Source: Desulfovermiculus halophilus DSM 18834 (GTDB lineage Bacteria > Desulfobacterota > Desulfovibrionia > Desulfovibrionales > Desulfothermaceae). From it: DNA of 64,000 nt. Under the pieces are notes generated by a model. It did no database searches and was not told the DNA's origin. It was given only the letters and a program-made list of their open reading frames with translations. Numbering within the stretch: position 1 is the first letter of the stretch; the number at the start of each line of letters is the position of its first letter. The position numbers and the translations under genes were made by a program. The DNA is taken from positions 207,221 through 271,220 of the forward strand of contig NZ_JIAK01000004.1 of NCBI RefSeq assembly GCF_000620765.1. Reading direction: 5' to 3'. Positions 42,975 through 51,786 of this stretch are shown in pieces.

Positions 42975-44360
42975 TCACTCCGCATGAATATTCAGCCTGC
43001 GCATGATCTTTTGCAGGGAGACCCGCTCCAGCCCGCTCAGCCTGGCAGCTTCGCTCACATTGCCCCCAGCCCGGCTGAGGACATCCTGGACATAGGCCCG
43101 GGTAAAGTCCTCGACCACTTTGGCCTTGGCCTCTTTGTACGGCTTCAGGGTCCCGCCGCCCCCCAGGTCCAGACCGCCCTGATCCACTGAACGCACCTGC
43201 TCCAGGTCGATGGTCTGCCCGGGAGAGAAGACCACCGTCCGGCGCACGAAGTTCATCAGTTCCCGGACATTGCCCGGCCATTCCTTGGACGCCAGGTAGG
43301 ACAGGGCTTCAGAACTCATGGTCCTGTGCTCTATGCCCATTTCCTGGCAGACGCGGTGGAGAAAGGTATGGACCAGCAAGGGGATGTCCTCTTTGCGCTC
43401 CCTAAGCGGGGGAAGGTGTATATTCAGCACATTCAGCCGGTAGTACAGGTCTTCCCGAAACGAGCCGTCCTGGATCTTCGCCCCCAGGTCCTGATTGGTG
43501 CTGGCCACAATGCGCACATCCACCCGCTGGGAACGGTTCGACCCCACCGGCCTGATCTCCTGCTCCTGCAGGACCCGCAACAGCTTGGTCTGGATGGACA
43601 GGCTGATGTCCCCGATCTCGTCCAACAGGATTGTCCCTTTGTCCGCAGCCTTGAATAATCCCTGCCGTTCCTGGTCCGCTCCGGTAAACGCGCCCTTGGT
43701 GTGCCCGAAAAGCTCGGACTCCAGGAGATGGTCCGGGATAGCCGGGCAGTTCACGGTCACCAGCTTGTGCCTGGAACGATCGCTGAGGTCGTGGATGATC
43801 CTGGCTGCAAGCTCCTTGCCCGTTCCTGACTCTCCCTGGACCAGGACAGTGTACTCGTTCTGGGCCACCATGGCCAATGCCTGCTGCAGCTTATGCACTG
43901 CTTCTGATTCCCCGATCATTGTACTGTGTTCTGCGCAGACCCTGGCCTTTTGCCGCAGCCGGTCGTTCTCGGTGATCAGGTGATAGCGCTCCAGGGCTTT
44001 CTGAATCAGGCTGAACAGCCTCTCGTGGTCCACAGGCTTGGTCACGAAGTCGTACGCCCCGTTTTTCAAGGCCTGGACCGCCTTCTCAATGCTCCCATAG
44101 GCGGTGATCAGAATAATGCTCACCTGGGGGGCGATCTGCAGGGCGCTGTGCACGAGATCAAAGCCGTCCTTGCCCGGCATGCGCAAATCGCTGAGCACCA
44201 CAGGGACAGTGCGGTCCTTTATGATCTCCAGGGCCTCGTCCACAGAAGGAACGGCCAGGCACTCCAGATCCGGAAACCGCCCCTGGACCATCCGGGCCAA
44301 TCCGCGGGCGAAATCCTGTTCGTCGTCGACTATAACCAGGGTCAGCAGGTGATCATTCAT
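42975..44360 (-). CDS. Sigma-54-dependent response regulator (NtrC type)
   Basis: 461 residues: receiver domain (IVDDEQDFARGLARM, acceptor D in VVLSDLRMPGKDG, K in LITAYGS...NGAYDFVTKP), AAA+ domain (GESGTGKELAARIIHD, ELFGHTKGAFTGADQERQG with a canonical GAFTGA, GTILLDEIGDIS) and a C-terminal Fis-type helix (GGNVSEAARLSGLERVSLQK). Its ATG overlaps the end of the kinase gene by 8 nt, so the two form one system. Candidate targets include the sigma-54 promoter at 49457-49473 upstream of the YeiH-type exporter; that link is inference. Confidence 0.95.
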   Translation of the reverse strand: MNDHLLTLVIVDDEQDFARGLARMVQGRFPDLECLAVPSVDEALEIIKDRTVPVVLSDLRMPGKDGFDLVHSALQIAPQVSIILITAYGSIEKAVQALKNGAYDFVTKPVDHERLFSLIQKALERYHLITENDRLRQKARVCAEHSTMIGESEAVHKLQQALAMVAQNEYTVLVQGESGTGKELAARIIHDLSDRSRHKLVTVNCPAIPDHLLESELFGHTKGAFTGADQERQGLFKAADKGTILLDEIGDISLSIQTKLLRVLQEQEIRPVGSNRSQRVDVRIVASTNQDLGAKIQDGSFREDLYYRLNVLNIHLPPLRERKEDIPLLVHTFLHRVCQEMGIEHRTMSSEALSYLASKEWPGNVRELMNFVRRTVVFSPGQTIDLEQVRSVDQGGLDLGGGGTLKPYKEAKAKVVEDFTRAYVQDVLSRAGGNVSEAARLSGLERVSLQKIMRRLNIHAE

Positions 44361-46812
44361 TCGTGGCTCCAAGAGGGAAAAAGATGCGGAAACATGCACC
44401 TGGGACGTTGTCCACCTCGATCCGTCCTCCAACGTCCTGAACCAGGCCGTAGACGATGGCCAACCCCAGCCCGGTTCCTTTGCCCACCTCTTTGGTGCTG
44501 AAGAAGGGATCAAAGATGGTGCCCAGCAGGTCCTCGGGCACTCCGTTCCCAGAATCCAGGACCTGAAGAACAGCTTCATCCTTTTCTGGATGCAATGTCG
44601 ACCCCACCTGTATCCACCCCGACTCCGGCACAGCCTCCAGGGCATTGAGCAGAAGATTGCTCAGAATCTGCTCCAGCGCGCTTTCCTCACAGGCGACAAG
44701 AGGATCGCCGGCATCCAGCTCCAAAAGCATCTCCACTCCTTTTTTCTCCGCCTGGACCTGCAAGAACTGCACGCTGCTGCTGATGATCTGATTCAGCCGG
44801 CAATACCCGGATCCGGCTGCCTTGGGCCTGGCGAAGTCCAGAAGGTCCTGCAGGATCTTCTGGGCCCTCTTGGTATGCCGTTCGATGACCTCCAGGTCCT
44901 GCTGGCTCTGGCTCTGATCCAGAGACCCTTTGAGCAGGTTGACGTAGCACAGGATGGTTCCCAAGGGGTTGTTGATCTCATGGGCCAGACCGGCGGCCAG
45001 CTTGCCCACGGCGCTCAGCTTTTCCGCCTGCTGGAGCTGGCGCTTCATGGCCCGTTCGGCTGTCACCTCCCGCAGGTAGCACACAGCCAGTCCCCGGGGA
45101 TGGTGGGAGCCGACTATGGGATAGATGCTGATCTGAAACGACCTGCTGTTGGACAGCTGGACCTCTTCCGACCAGGATTCCTGCCGAGTCAAGCTCTTGC
45201 TGATCAGCCTGGGGGCCAGGCGCTTGTCCTTGGATTCCAGGCCCAGGACCGGGAAGAGCTCATCCGCGGCCCCGCTATGGCTCTCATCCCGCATCAGGTC
45301 CGTGGCTGCGCGGTTGGCCAGGACAACTCCGGCATTGTGGTCCACGAGGAGCAGGGGGTCGGAGATGCCCTCAAAGATCGACTCCAAAAGTTCTTTTTGA
45401 TGCATGAGGCTGTAAAAGGCCTGGATGTTCTCCAGGGCGATGGCCAGCTGCTGTCCCAGGGCCAGCAGGACCTGGTCCGACATCCGTTCCGGATGAAACG
45501 CGGGCGGAAAATCAATGTACAGGATCCCCCAGATCTGTTCCTGGCTCTGTACCGGGACGTAGCACATGTGCTCAGTGCACCGGACCTGGTTGGACATGGC
45601 CAGGTCCAGAAAATCCTGCGGAAGCTCCGGCGGGAGCTGCCCCTGGGGCCAGGTATAGATCCGATTGGAAAACTGGGTGCAGAAGTAGCTGACCTGATGG
45701 GCCTTGAACCGGCTCCCCACCAGGCTCAGGGTCCTGTGCAGCAGCTCCTCGCTGTCCCTGCTGGAGCGCAGGGCGTCCAGGATATGGACAAAGAGATGGA
45801 CATCGGCCTGGCGTTCCCCGACTTCTGTGTGCAGCTCATGGGTTCGCTCGGAAACCATCCGCTCCAGATTGGCTGCATACTCCTTGAGCTGCTCCCTGGC
45901 CTCCAAAAGGTGCCCGGCAATATGCTCAAAACCATCGACCAGCTGATCAACCTCGTCATTGGGCTGACCATCGGTTCTCTGCCCCACCAGGTTCTCGGAA
46001 TGATGCTCCGGAAAGTTGCGCTGAAAAATGGAGGTCAGCCGCTTGAGATTAAAGACCACCAGGCGGCGGAAGTACATGTGCACCAGGCTGAAAAATATGA
46101 TCACGGCCACAATATAGAAAAAGAGATACCTGAATGTGGCCTCCTTGATGCCCAGGACCGCCCGCTGGACCGGAAAACCGATGCTGACCAGCCCCTGGAT
46201 GGAATCCGGGGTATGATGGAACCCCCGCTTGCTTCCATAGCGCTCGATCAGTTCCCGGGGTGCCCGGCTGGGCTCTCCGTGGCAGCGCATGCAGGAGGTG
46301 GTGAACTCCACCGGTCTGGCGCACAGGTAATATCTCTCCCCCTCCATGGTGACCACGTTTTCCCATCTGGTCCGGTGGGGCTGTTCCTGGAACAGGCGGA
46401 TGAGCTCCCGTTCCCTGGAGTTCGGCGCGCTTTTCGGGTTTCTGGGGTTGGTGGCCACCCGGCGGTAGAGCAGGTCGGACTGCTCACCCGTGGTCTGCAT
46501 CACCTCCCTGGATATATAGGAGGAGGACATGGCCTCCAGGATAAAATCCTCATCAGGCAATTCTTCAAACATCCTGGGCCGGAGCACGTTGCGCACATAG
46601 GACTGGACTGCGTTGACCTGATCCAGCATATTGTTGGCCCGGTACCGCACTTCCTGGATCACGATGCTGTGCATGTGAAAGTACAAAATAGTGAAGAATA
46701 TCACCCCCAGGCCCAAGGCAGCAGCCACCAGGACGACTATGAACCTGGTCTGAAGGCTAAAGGCCTTTCCTTTTCGAAAACTCGTCTTTCCACCAGACGG
46801 CATGGCATCCAT
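44353..46812 (-). CDS. Haem-type (CxxCH) periplasmic sensor histidine kinase
   Basis: 819 residues. Order: membrane helix ~25-47; periplasmic domain ~48-225 of the DUF3365/Tll0287-like type with a c-type haem motif CMRCH (174-178); second helix ~229-248; HAMP-like linker; coiled coil; GAF ~330-480; PAS ~500-610; HisKA with AAGLAHEINNPLGTILCYV; HATPase_c (NLLLNALEAV, FSTKEVGKGTGLGLAIV). Single-haem periplasmic sensors of this kind detect redox state or small gases. The ATG at 46812 has GGAAG touching it; MPSGG at 46803 has better spacing and may be the true start. It pairs with the sigma-54 regulator downstream. Confidence 0.93.
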   Translation of the reverse strand: MDAMPSGGKTSFRKGKAFSLQTRFIVVLVAAALGLGVIFFTILYFHMHSIVIQEVRYRANNMLDQVNAVQSYVRNVLRPRMFEELPDEDFILEAMSSSYISREVMQTTGEQSDLLYRRVATNPRNPKSAPNSRERELIRLFQEQPHRTRWENVVTMEGERYYLCARPVEFTTSCMRCHGEPSRAPRELIERYGSKRGFHHTPDSIQGLVSIGFPVQRAVLGIKEATFRYLFFYIVAVIIFFSLVHMYFRRLVVFNLKRLTSIFQRNFPEHHSENLVGQRTDGQPNDEVDQLVDGFEHIAGHLLEAREQLKEYAANLERMVSERTHELHTEVGERQADVHLFVHILDALRSSRDSEELLHRTLSLVGSRFKAHQVSYFCTQFSNRIYTWPQGQLPPELPQDFLDLAMSNQVRCTEHMCYVPVQSQEQIWGILYIDFPPAFHPERMSDQVLLALGQQLAIALENIQAFYSLMHQKELLESIFEGISDPLLLVDHNAGVVLANRAATDLMRDESHSGAADELFPVLGLESKDKRLAPRLISKSLTRQESWSEEVQLSNSRSFQISIYPIVGSHHPRGLAVCYLREVTAERAMKRQLQQAEKLSAVGKLAAGLAHEINNPLGTILCYVNLLKGSLDQSQSQQDLEVIERHTKRAQKILQDLLDFARPKAAGSGYCRLNQIISSSVQFLQVQAEKKGVEMLLELDAGDPLVACEESALEQILSNLLLNALEAVPESGWIQVGSTLHPEKDEAVLQVLDSGNGVPEDLLGTIFDPFFSTKEVGKGTGLGLAIVYGLVQDVGGRIEVDNVPGACFRIFFPLGATNE

Positions 46813-46858
46813 CTTCCAGGTTGATTTTGACTACTTGCCTGAATAGTATCCACAGGCT

Positions 46859-48373
46859 ATGCATACATCGACCGCTACGGACAGTGATTCCTCCGCCCTC
46901 CTCTGCCTGGAGCAGGCTTCGGTCAGACGGCAGGGGAGGACGGTGCTGGACCGGATCTCCTTCACCCTGCATCGGGACCAGAACCTGTTGATCCTTGGGC
47001 CCAACGGGGCCGGTAAAAGCACATTCCTGAGCCTTTTGCGCGGGGACATCTGGCCCCTGGCCCACAACGGGCATCCCCCCCGCCGTTTTTCGGTCCGGGG
47101 CAGGTGGCAGGTCAGCCCCCTGGGGTGGAAAGAAGCAACATCCCTGATATCCCCGGAGCTGGAGCTGCGCTTCCGCCAGCTGCACAACCTGAGCTGCGCC
47201 CAGGTCATCTCCAGCGGGCTGGACGACTCCCTGCGTCCGCTGTGCTTTGTGGGCAAGGAACAGACTGAAAAGGTACAGGACCAGGCCGCGGCATTCGGAC
47301 TGAACCACCTTCTGGACCGGCCTTTTGCCGCCCTGTCCTCCGGCGAGGCTCAAAAGGCCCTGGCTGCCCGGGCCATGATCCGTGATCCGCAGCTGCTCTT
47401 TTGGGATGAGATGGGCACCGGCCTTGACCCCCAGGCAAGGAAACAGATGTCGAGCGTCTTGTCCACCCTGATCCACCGGGGGGTTCAAATCGTGGCCGCG
47501 ACCCACTGGCCGGATGAGCTGGCTCCCCTGGTTCCGCAGGTTGTCGTGATCCGGGACAAAGGCCTGCATGGACCGCTGCCGGCCCGTGAGGCCCTATCCG
47601 GGGAGAAGGGAGTTCCTGCGGCCCCTGAAGGTCCCGCGGCCCGGCCGGTGTCCTCTGCCGGCACCCACCGGGGTGTGGCCCATCCCCCAGACGCCAAGAC
47701 CGGGGCCGTGCGCATCCGCATGGAGGACGTGGTCCTTTCCATCCATGGCCGCCGCATCCTCGGCCCCTTGTCCTGGACCCTGCGCTCCGGGGAAAACTGG
47801 CTGATCCACGGACCGAACGGATCCGGCAAGAGCACCCTGCTTCACCTCCTGGCCGGAGAGATCCACCAGTCCGCAGGGACTATAACCCGGCACCCTCCCC
47901 TGCACAGCACAAGCCTGCAGTCCCTGCGCCGGGATGTGGGGCTGTTCACCCCTGGGCTGCTCTGTGCCCATCAGCGCTCCCAGACCGGACTGCAGACCGT
48001 GCTCAGCGGACTGCGGGGGCAAATCGGACACCGGGACCGGTTCACCCCGGAGGAAGAAGACCAGGCAAGATCCTGGCTGCAGGCCCTGGACTGCGAGCAT
48101 CTGGCCGCCCAGGACATCACCACCCTGTCCTCAGGCCAGTTGCGCCGGGTGCTCCTGGCCCGGTCCCTGGTCCACAACCCTTGTCTTCTCCTGTTGGATG
48201 AACCATGCGCAGGCCTGGACCGGAAAGCCAGACAGGACCTCCTCGTCCTCCTCGACCGCCTGGCCCAGGACCGGGTCCAGATGGTCATGGTCAGTCACCG
48301 CCCCCAGGACACAGTCTCGGCTATCAACCGTTCGGCGTCCCTGATAGACGGCATGCTCCCCGGCCTCGCCTGA
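46859..48373 (+). CDS. Tandem ABC ATPase, ModF-like
   Basis: 504 residues with two complete ABC domains: Walker A GPNGAGKST (~residues 43-51) and GPNGSGKST (~321-329), signatures LSSGEAQKA and LSSGQLRRV, Walker B LLFWDEMGTG and CLLLLDEPCAG. The arrangement resembles ModF/PhrA-like proteins, which lie near molybdate transporters but whose function is uncertain. No permease or binding protein is adjacent, so a non-transport role is possible. Translation of the 504-residue form begins at 46859; no strong ribosome-binding site is visible. It is divergent from the haem kinase with 46 bp between the starts. Confidence 0.85.
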   Translation: MHTSTATDSDSSALLCLEQASVRRQGRTVLDRISFTLHRDQNLLILGPNGAGKSTFLSLLRGDIWPLAHNGHPPRRFSVRGRWQVSPLGWKEATSLISPELELRFRQLHNLSCAQVISSGLDDSLRPLCFVGKEQTEKVQDQAAAFGLNHLLDRPFAALSSGEAQKALAARAMIRDPQLLFWDEMGTGLDPQARKQMSSVLSTLIHRGVQIVAATHWPDELAPLVPQVVVIRDKGLHGPLPAREALSGEKGVPAAPEGPAARPVSSAGTHRGVAHPPDAKTGAVRIRMEDVVLSIHGRRILGPLSWTLRSGENWLIHGPNGSGKSTLLHLLAGEIHQSAGTITRHPPLHSTSLQSLRRDVGLFTPGLLCAHQRSQTGLQTVLSGLRGQIGHRDRFTPEEEDQARSWLQALDCEHLAAQDITTLSSGQLRRVLLARSLVHNPCLLLLDEPCAGLDRKARQDLLVLLDRLAQDRVQMVMVSHRPQDTVSAINRSASLIDGMLPGLA

Positions 48374-48397
48374 TCCTCGGCATTGGCGGGATTGGAA

Positions 48398-49135
48398 TCA
48401 GGATCCGTTGCTGCGCTGCCTCCACAAATATATGCCCACCAGCAGCAGGACTATGACCGTGGCCATGATCACTTTGGAGTAGGGCAGGACGGCCTCCCAG
48501 AAGGTGCTTCCCGAGTCGTCTTCAGCTCGATAGACATTCTCCGGAGTGATGTCCAGAGAGTCCATTGCCTGGAGGACATCCGGGGCATACCGGCTGTACA
48601 TGGACTCCGGCAGATAGGCGCTGGCAACCAGCACGTCCTGATTTAGGTACCAGACCGCCTTGAGCAGGACCATGTCCGTCTCGCCCATCCGAAACCTGGT
48701 TTCAGCCCTGTATTCATGCCGCCGGGGATCATACTGCGCAGAGACCAGTTCGTTGTTGCTCACTCCCGGCTGCTCTTTCTGCAGGCTTGTCTTCACCCGC
48801 TCGTTCATTTCCTGGATCTCGCCGCTGTCCACGCGCAGGCCTTCCCGGTGGCTGATCAAGATGTACGGATAGCTGAACCATTCCTTGGACTCCAATTGCA
48901 GGGCATAGTCGTAGTCCAGCCTTTTGCTCTCCGTGTCTATCTCCATGGCCTGGGCCAGGCTCTCCATTCTTTTCCGCAGGACATCTCCGGGCACCTGGAC
49001 CCACTGGGCCGGCAACTGGAGACCAAATCCTGCTTCCGGAAATGAAAACCTCTTGGCCTGTGCCTTCACCGCTGCGCACATGACCACTGCTGCCACCAGC
49101 GCACAACAGCAGCCGAACATCCATTGTCTGCTCAT
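48398..49135 (-). CDS. Exported protein with C-terminal membrane anchor, unknown function
   Basis: 245 residues: signal peptide MSRQWMFGCCCALVAAVVMC ending near VKAQA, a soluble domain (~25-215) and a C-terminal helix (VIMATVIVLLLVGIYLW) followed by a few charged residues. So it is a periplasmic protein held in the inner membrane by its tail. The soluble part (YDYALQLESKEWFSYPYILI, ETDMVLLKAVWYLNQDVLV) shows no named family. Start at 49135 with GGGAGAGAGGG upstream; the frame to 49273 is open but unconvincing. It is divergent from the YeiH unit. Confidence 0.75.
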   Translation of the reverse strand: MSRQWMFGCCCALVAAVVMCAAVKAQAKRFSFPEAGFGLQLPAQWVQVPGDVLRKRMESLAQAMEIDTESKRLDYDYALQLESKEWFSYPYILISHREGLRVDSGEIQEMNERVKTSLQKEQPGVSNNELVSAQYDPRRHEYRAETRFRMGETDMVLLKAVWYLNQDVLVASAYLPESMYSRYAPDVLQAMDSLDITPENVYRAEDDSGSTFWEAVLPYSKVIMATVIVLLLVGIYLWRQRSNGS

Positions 49136-49456
49136 CCCTCTCTCCCGCTTTATGCAGTTTGTCTTGCGCGTTTTTGCTTTTTTGGCCCTCTGACCCCGGG
49201 CGGGCCGCACCCCGGAAGATAGCAAATTTCGAGCCGGAAAGCATTCCCCTCCCTCGCCGGCCGTCGGCCCCACTGCATTTTGTGCGGACCCGGGACTGCC
49301 CCGCAGCGGCCACCGGATCCCTGCCGTCTCAGACCGACCTGGTACCCGCCCCCTGCTGCCCCTTGGCAGCAGACCTGCAAACTTGGGTTAGCAGGCCGCC
49401 CAGCCTCTGCCCGGATTCTCCCCCCGCGGTTTCGGTATCCGCCTTCCGCCTGCGTC

Positions 49457-49473
49457 TTGGCATCTGTTTTGCT
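49457..49473 (+). promoter_or_regulatory. Sigma-54 promoter of the small protein - YeiH operon
   Basis: TTGGCATCTGTTTTGCT matches TGGCACG-N4-TTGCW closely; GG (49459-49460) and GC (49471-49472) are exactly 10 nt apart. The predicted start near 49484 gives a ~60-nt leader before the small protein. A CTGCTGCC-CCTT-GGCAGCAG hairpin lies about 110 nt upstream and could be an activator site. Confidence 0.68.
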
Positions 49474-49542
49474 CTCAGGCCTGCACCAATCTTGGAACTC
49501 GGTCCAAGACCATCGATCCATAACTTTTGTAAGGAGGCAGGT

Positions 49543-49698
49543 ATGAGTGAGGAACAGAAGAATTACGGCCACGAGGCGACCAGGGACGCAGAGCCCTGGG
49601 AGGAATGGGAAGGGAAGCTGGTCAAGTATTCCCTGCTCATCGGAGTAGGGGCCCTCATCGTCCTGGGCACCCTGATCAATGTTTTTATCCTGCATTAA
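49543..49698 (+). CDS. 51-residue single-helix membrane protein upstream of YeiH
   Basis: MSEEQKNYGHEATRDAEPWE opens an acidic cytoplasmic stretch; residues ~27-49 (VKYSLLIGVGALIVLGTLIN) form one membrane helix. AAGGAGG lies 6 nt before the ATG. It is 42 nt upstream of the transporter gene and under the same sigma-54 promoter, so it is a candidate small subunit or regulator of the exporter. No family recognised. Confidence 0.8.
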   Translation: MSEEQKNYGHEATRDAEPWEEWEGKLVKYSLLIGVGALIVLGTLINVFILH

Positions 49699-49740
49699 CT
49701 CAAACCGCGACCGCGAGCATGCGCACAAGGAGGTAGGAGA

Positions 49741-51198
49741 ATGGCCGAAAACACGCGTTGGTATTCCGGAATGTTCAGCTCAGAAGACTGGTGGGCGTTC
49801 TGGATCGGAATCTTCTTTGTCGCCCTGGGCATCATCGCCGGAGCCACCGGCATCGACTTGACCGGATGGATGATCTGGTTTCCCGTATGGTCCGACATCA
49901 GCAATTCACTGACTGCGGATCATTCCGGGCTGCTGTCCGGAGTGGCCTCCCTGTTTCTGTCCTATGTGATTTACACTGCGGCCACATGCATCGGGGCCAA
50001 AGCCATGAAGATGGACGTGAAGAAGTTCTTTCTTTCCTTCACCGTTATCTACTGGTTGACGGCCATCGTCTTCATCCTCTCCCGGAACGCCTATATTCAG
50101 GCCACGTCCATTGAGCGGGCCGAATTCGGAGTGGAGTGGAGCCTGTCCATCGGCGGAGCTCACTATATCTTCGCCCTCCTGGTCGGCCTGATCATCGGGA
50201 ACCTGTTCCCCCAAAAATTCCGGGAGTTCATGCGCCAGGCAGCCCGCCCGGAGTGGTTCATCAAGATCGCCATCGTCTGCCTGGGCACCAAGCTGGGCAT
50301 GAAGGCCATCGACGCCACCGGGTTCGCCATGGAGCTCTTGATCTCCGGGTGCTGCGCGACCATTGCCGCCTATCTCCTGTTCTGGCCTCTGGTCTACACG
50401 TTCTCCCGCAAGGTGTTCAAGGTCTCCAGGGAATGGGCAGCGACCCTTGCCTCAGGGATCTCCATCTGCGGCGTATCCGCAGCCATTGCCACCGGCGGGG
50501 CCATCCGGGCCAGGCCCATCGTCCCGGTCATGGTTTCCGGGATCATCGTGGTCTTTGCCCTGATCGAGCTGATCATCCTTCCCCCGGTTTTGACCTACAC
50601 CCCCTGGTTTGATGAGCCCATGGCCGCAGGGGCCAGCCTGGGCCTGACGGTGAAAACGGACGGAGCCGACGCCGCCTCCGGAGCGATAACCGACCAGCTC
50701 ATGCGCACCAGGGCGATTGAAGAGCTCGGCGTGCATTGGGAGGAAGGCTGGATCACGGCTTCCGCGGTCATGACCAAGATCTGGATCGACATGTTCATCG
50801 GGGTCTGGGCCCTGGTCCTGGCCATGCTCTGGCTCTACTACGTGGAGAAAAAACCCGGAGAACGGGTCCAGAAGATGGAGGTCTGGTGGCGGTTCCCCAA
50901 GTTTGTCCTCGGGTACTTCGTGGCCTGGTTTGCCGTTATGCTCATCGGTCTGAGCATTATCCCCGGAGAAAGCATGAACTTCGGCATTCATCCGGTGGAA
51001 GGCCCGATGCGGAAGATGTTCTTCATGCTCACCTTCACCAGCATCGGCCTGGTCACCGACTTCAGGCGGCTGGCTGAGGAGGGCATGGGCAAGCTGTCCC
51101 TGATCTACGGGCTGTCCTTGCTGTTCATCATCATCCCCATCGGCTGGGCCCTGGCCTGGATCTTCCATCACGGCATGGTCCCGCCCACAGTCGGGTAG
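49741..51198 (+). CDS. YeiH-type putative sulfate exporter family transporter
   Basis: 485 residues with about ten membrane helices and a ~120-residue polar region between two halves (around 285-360). Recognisable YeiH/YadS-family segments are LVGLIIGNLFPQKFREFMRQ, IVCLGTKLGMKAIDATGF and ATLASGISICGVSAAIATGG. The family is annotated as 'putative sulfate exporter' in the Pfam sense; experimental substrates are few. It is longer than the ~340-residue enteric YeiH because of an N-terminal extension and the central insert. AAGGAGG precedes the ATG. In a sulfur-metabolising anaerobe, transport of a sulfur oxyanion is plausible but unproven. A 19-bp hairpin follows the stop. Confidence 0.88.
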   Translation: MAENTRWYSGMFSSEDWWAFWIGIFFVALGIIAGATGIDLTGWMIWFPVWSDISNSLTADHSGLLSGVASLFLSYVIYTAATCIGAKAMKMDVKKFFLSFTVIYWLTAIVFILSRNAYIQATSIERAEFGVEWSLSIGGAHYIFALLVGLIIGNLFPQKFREFMRQAARPEWFIKIAIVCLGTKLGMKAIDATGFAMELLISGCCATIAAYLLFWPLVYTFSRKVFKVSREWAATLASGISICGVSAAIATGGAIRARPIVPVMVSGIIVVFALIELIILPPVLTYTPWFDEPMAAGASLGLTVKTDGADAASGAITDQLMRTRAIEELGVHWEEGWITASAVMTKIWIDMFIGVWALVLAMLWLYYVEKKPGERVQKMEVWWRFPKFVLGYFVAWFAVMLIGLSIIPGESMNFGIHPVEGPMRKMFFMLTFTSIGLVTDFRRLAEEGMGKLSLIYGLSLLFIIIPIGWALAWIFHHGMVPPTVG

Positions 51199-51208
51199 AA
51201 ACCAAGGC

Positions 51209-51249
51209 CCCGGCTTGAGGGAAGGGGGCGCCCCTTCCCTCAAGCCGGG
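51209..51249 (+). terminator. Strong hairpin after the YeiH-type gene
   Basis: A perfect 19-bp stem (51209-51227 with 51231-51249) closes a GCG loop 10 nt after the stop. No T-run follows, so it may stabilise the 3' end or act as a Rho-independent terminator of unusual type. Confidence 0.55.
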
Positions 51250-51312
51250 CTCAAATGAACCGCAACCAGTCGTTGGTTCGCCCCTTCCACTCCAACCAGG
51301 AACGGATGCCCT

Positions 51313-51564
51313 ATGCAGACTCTGAATATGAGCTTCATCCACGACGGAACCAACTGGATCGCCAGGGATACCTCCCTGGAAGTGGCCGACAAAAGCCTGA
51401 GCGAGCTGGATACCAAGCTCCGTCAGGCGATTGAAAAAACATACACCCCGCTGGCGGGAAGCCAGGTCGCAGTCAACCTGGACTTTGACTATTCCACGAT
51501 CCCCCACTGGATGACCCAGTACCACCCCTACTATATTCACAGGAGGCTGGAGTTCGCATTTTAG
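51313..51564 (+). CDS. Small conserved-looking protein of unknown function
   Basis: 83 residues (MQTLNMSFIHDGTNWIARDT..., ending YYIHRRLEFAF). The pattern of alternating hydrophobic residues and the Trp/Tyr-rich end suggest a small alpha/beta domain. A modest AGGAACGG site lies upstream; MSFIHDG at 51328 is an alternative start. It is a single gene between the YeiH unit and cfa, with no recognised family. Confidence 0.65.
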   Translation: MQTLNMSFIHDGTNWIARDTSLEVADKSLSELDTKLRQAIEKTYTPLAGSQVAVNLDFDYSTIPHWMTQYHPYYIHRRLEFAF

Positions 51565-51786
51565 CCCCCAGACCATGACCCTGCGGCTCGCGCGGCAGAT
51601 CCACAACCAATGCCCGCGGGCCGTTTTTCTGCTCTCCCGGCATCCGCCGGTCGTTGCCCTCCCGCATTTGGCCCCCTGTGCATCCAACCCAAGTCCACGC
51701 CCGCATAGACTCCCTTGTCCATTCCTTCCTTTTTTGGCTAGACTCCGGGAATCTTCTTTCAGCAGCAAACACCGGAGGAGATGAAT

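Noticed and set aside
44590..46824. 744-residue plus-strand open frame across the haem kinase
   Set aside because: Antisense shadow; the kinase on the minus strand has clear domains.
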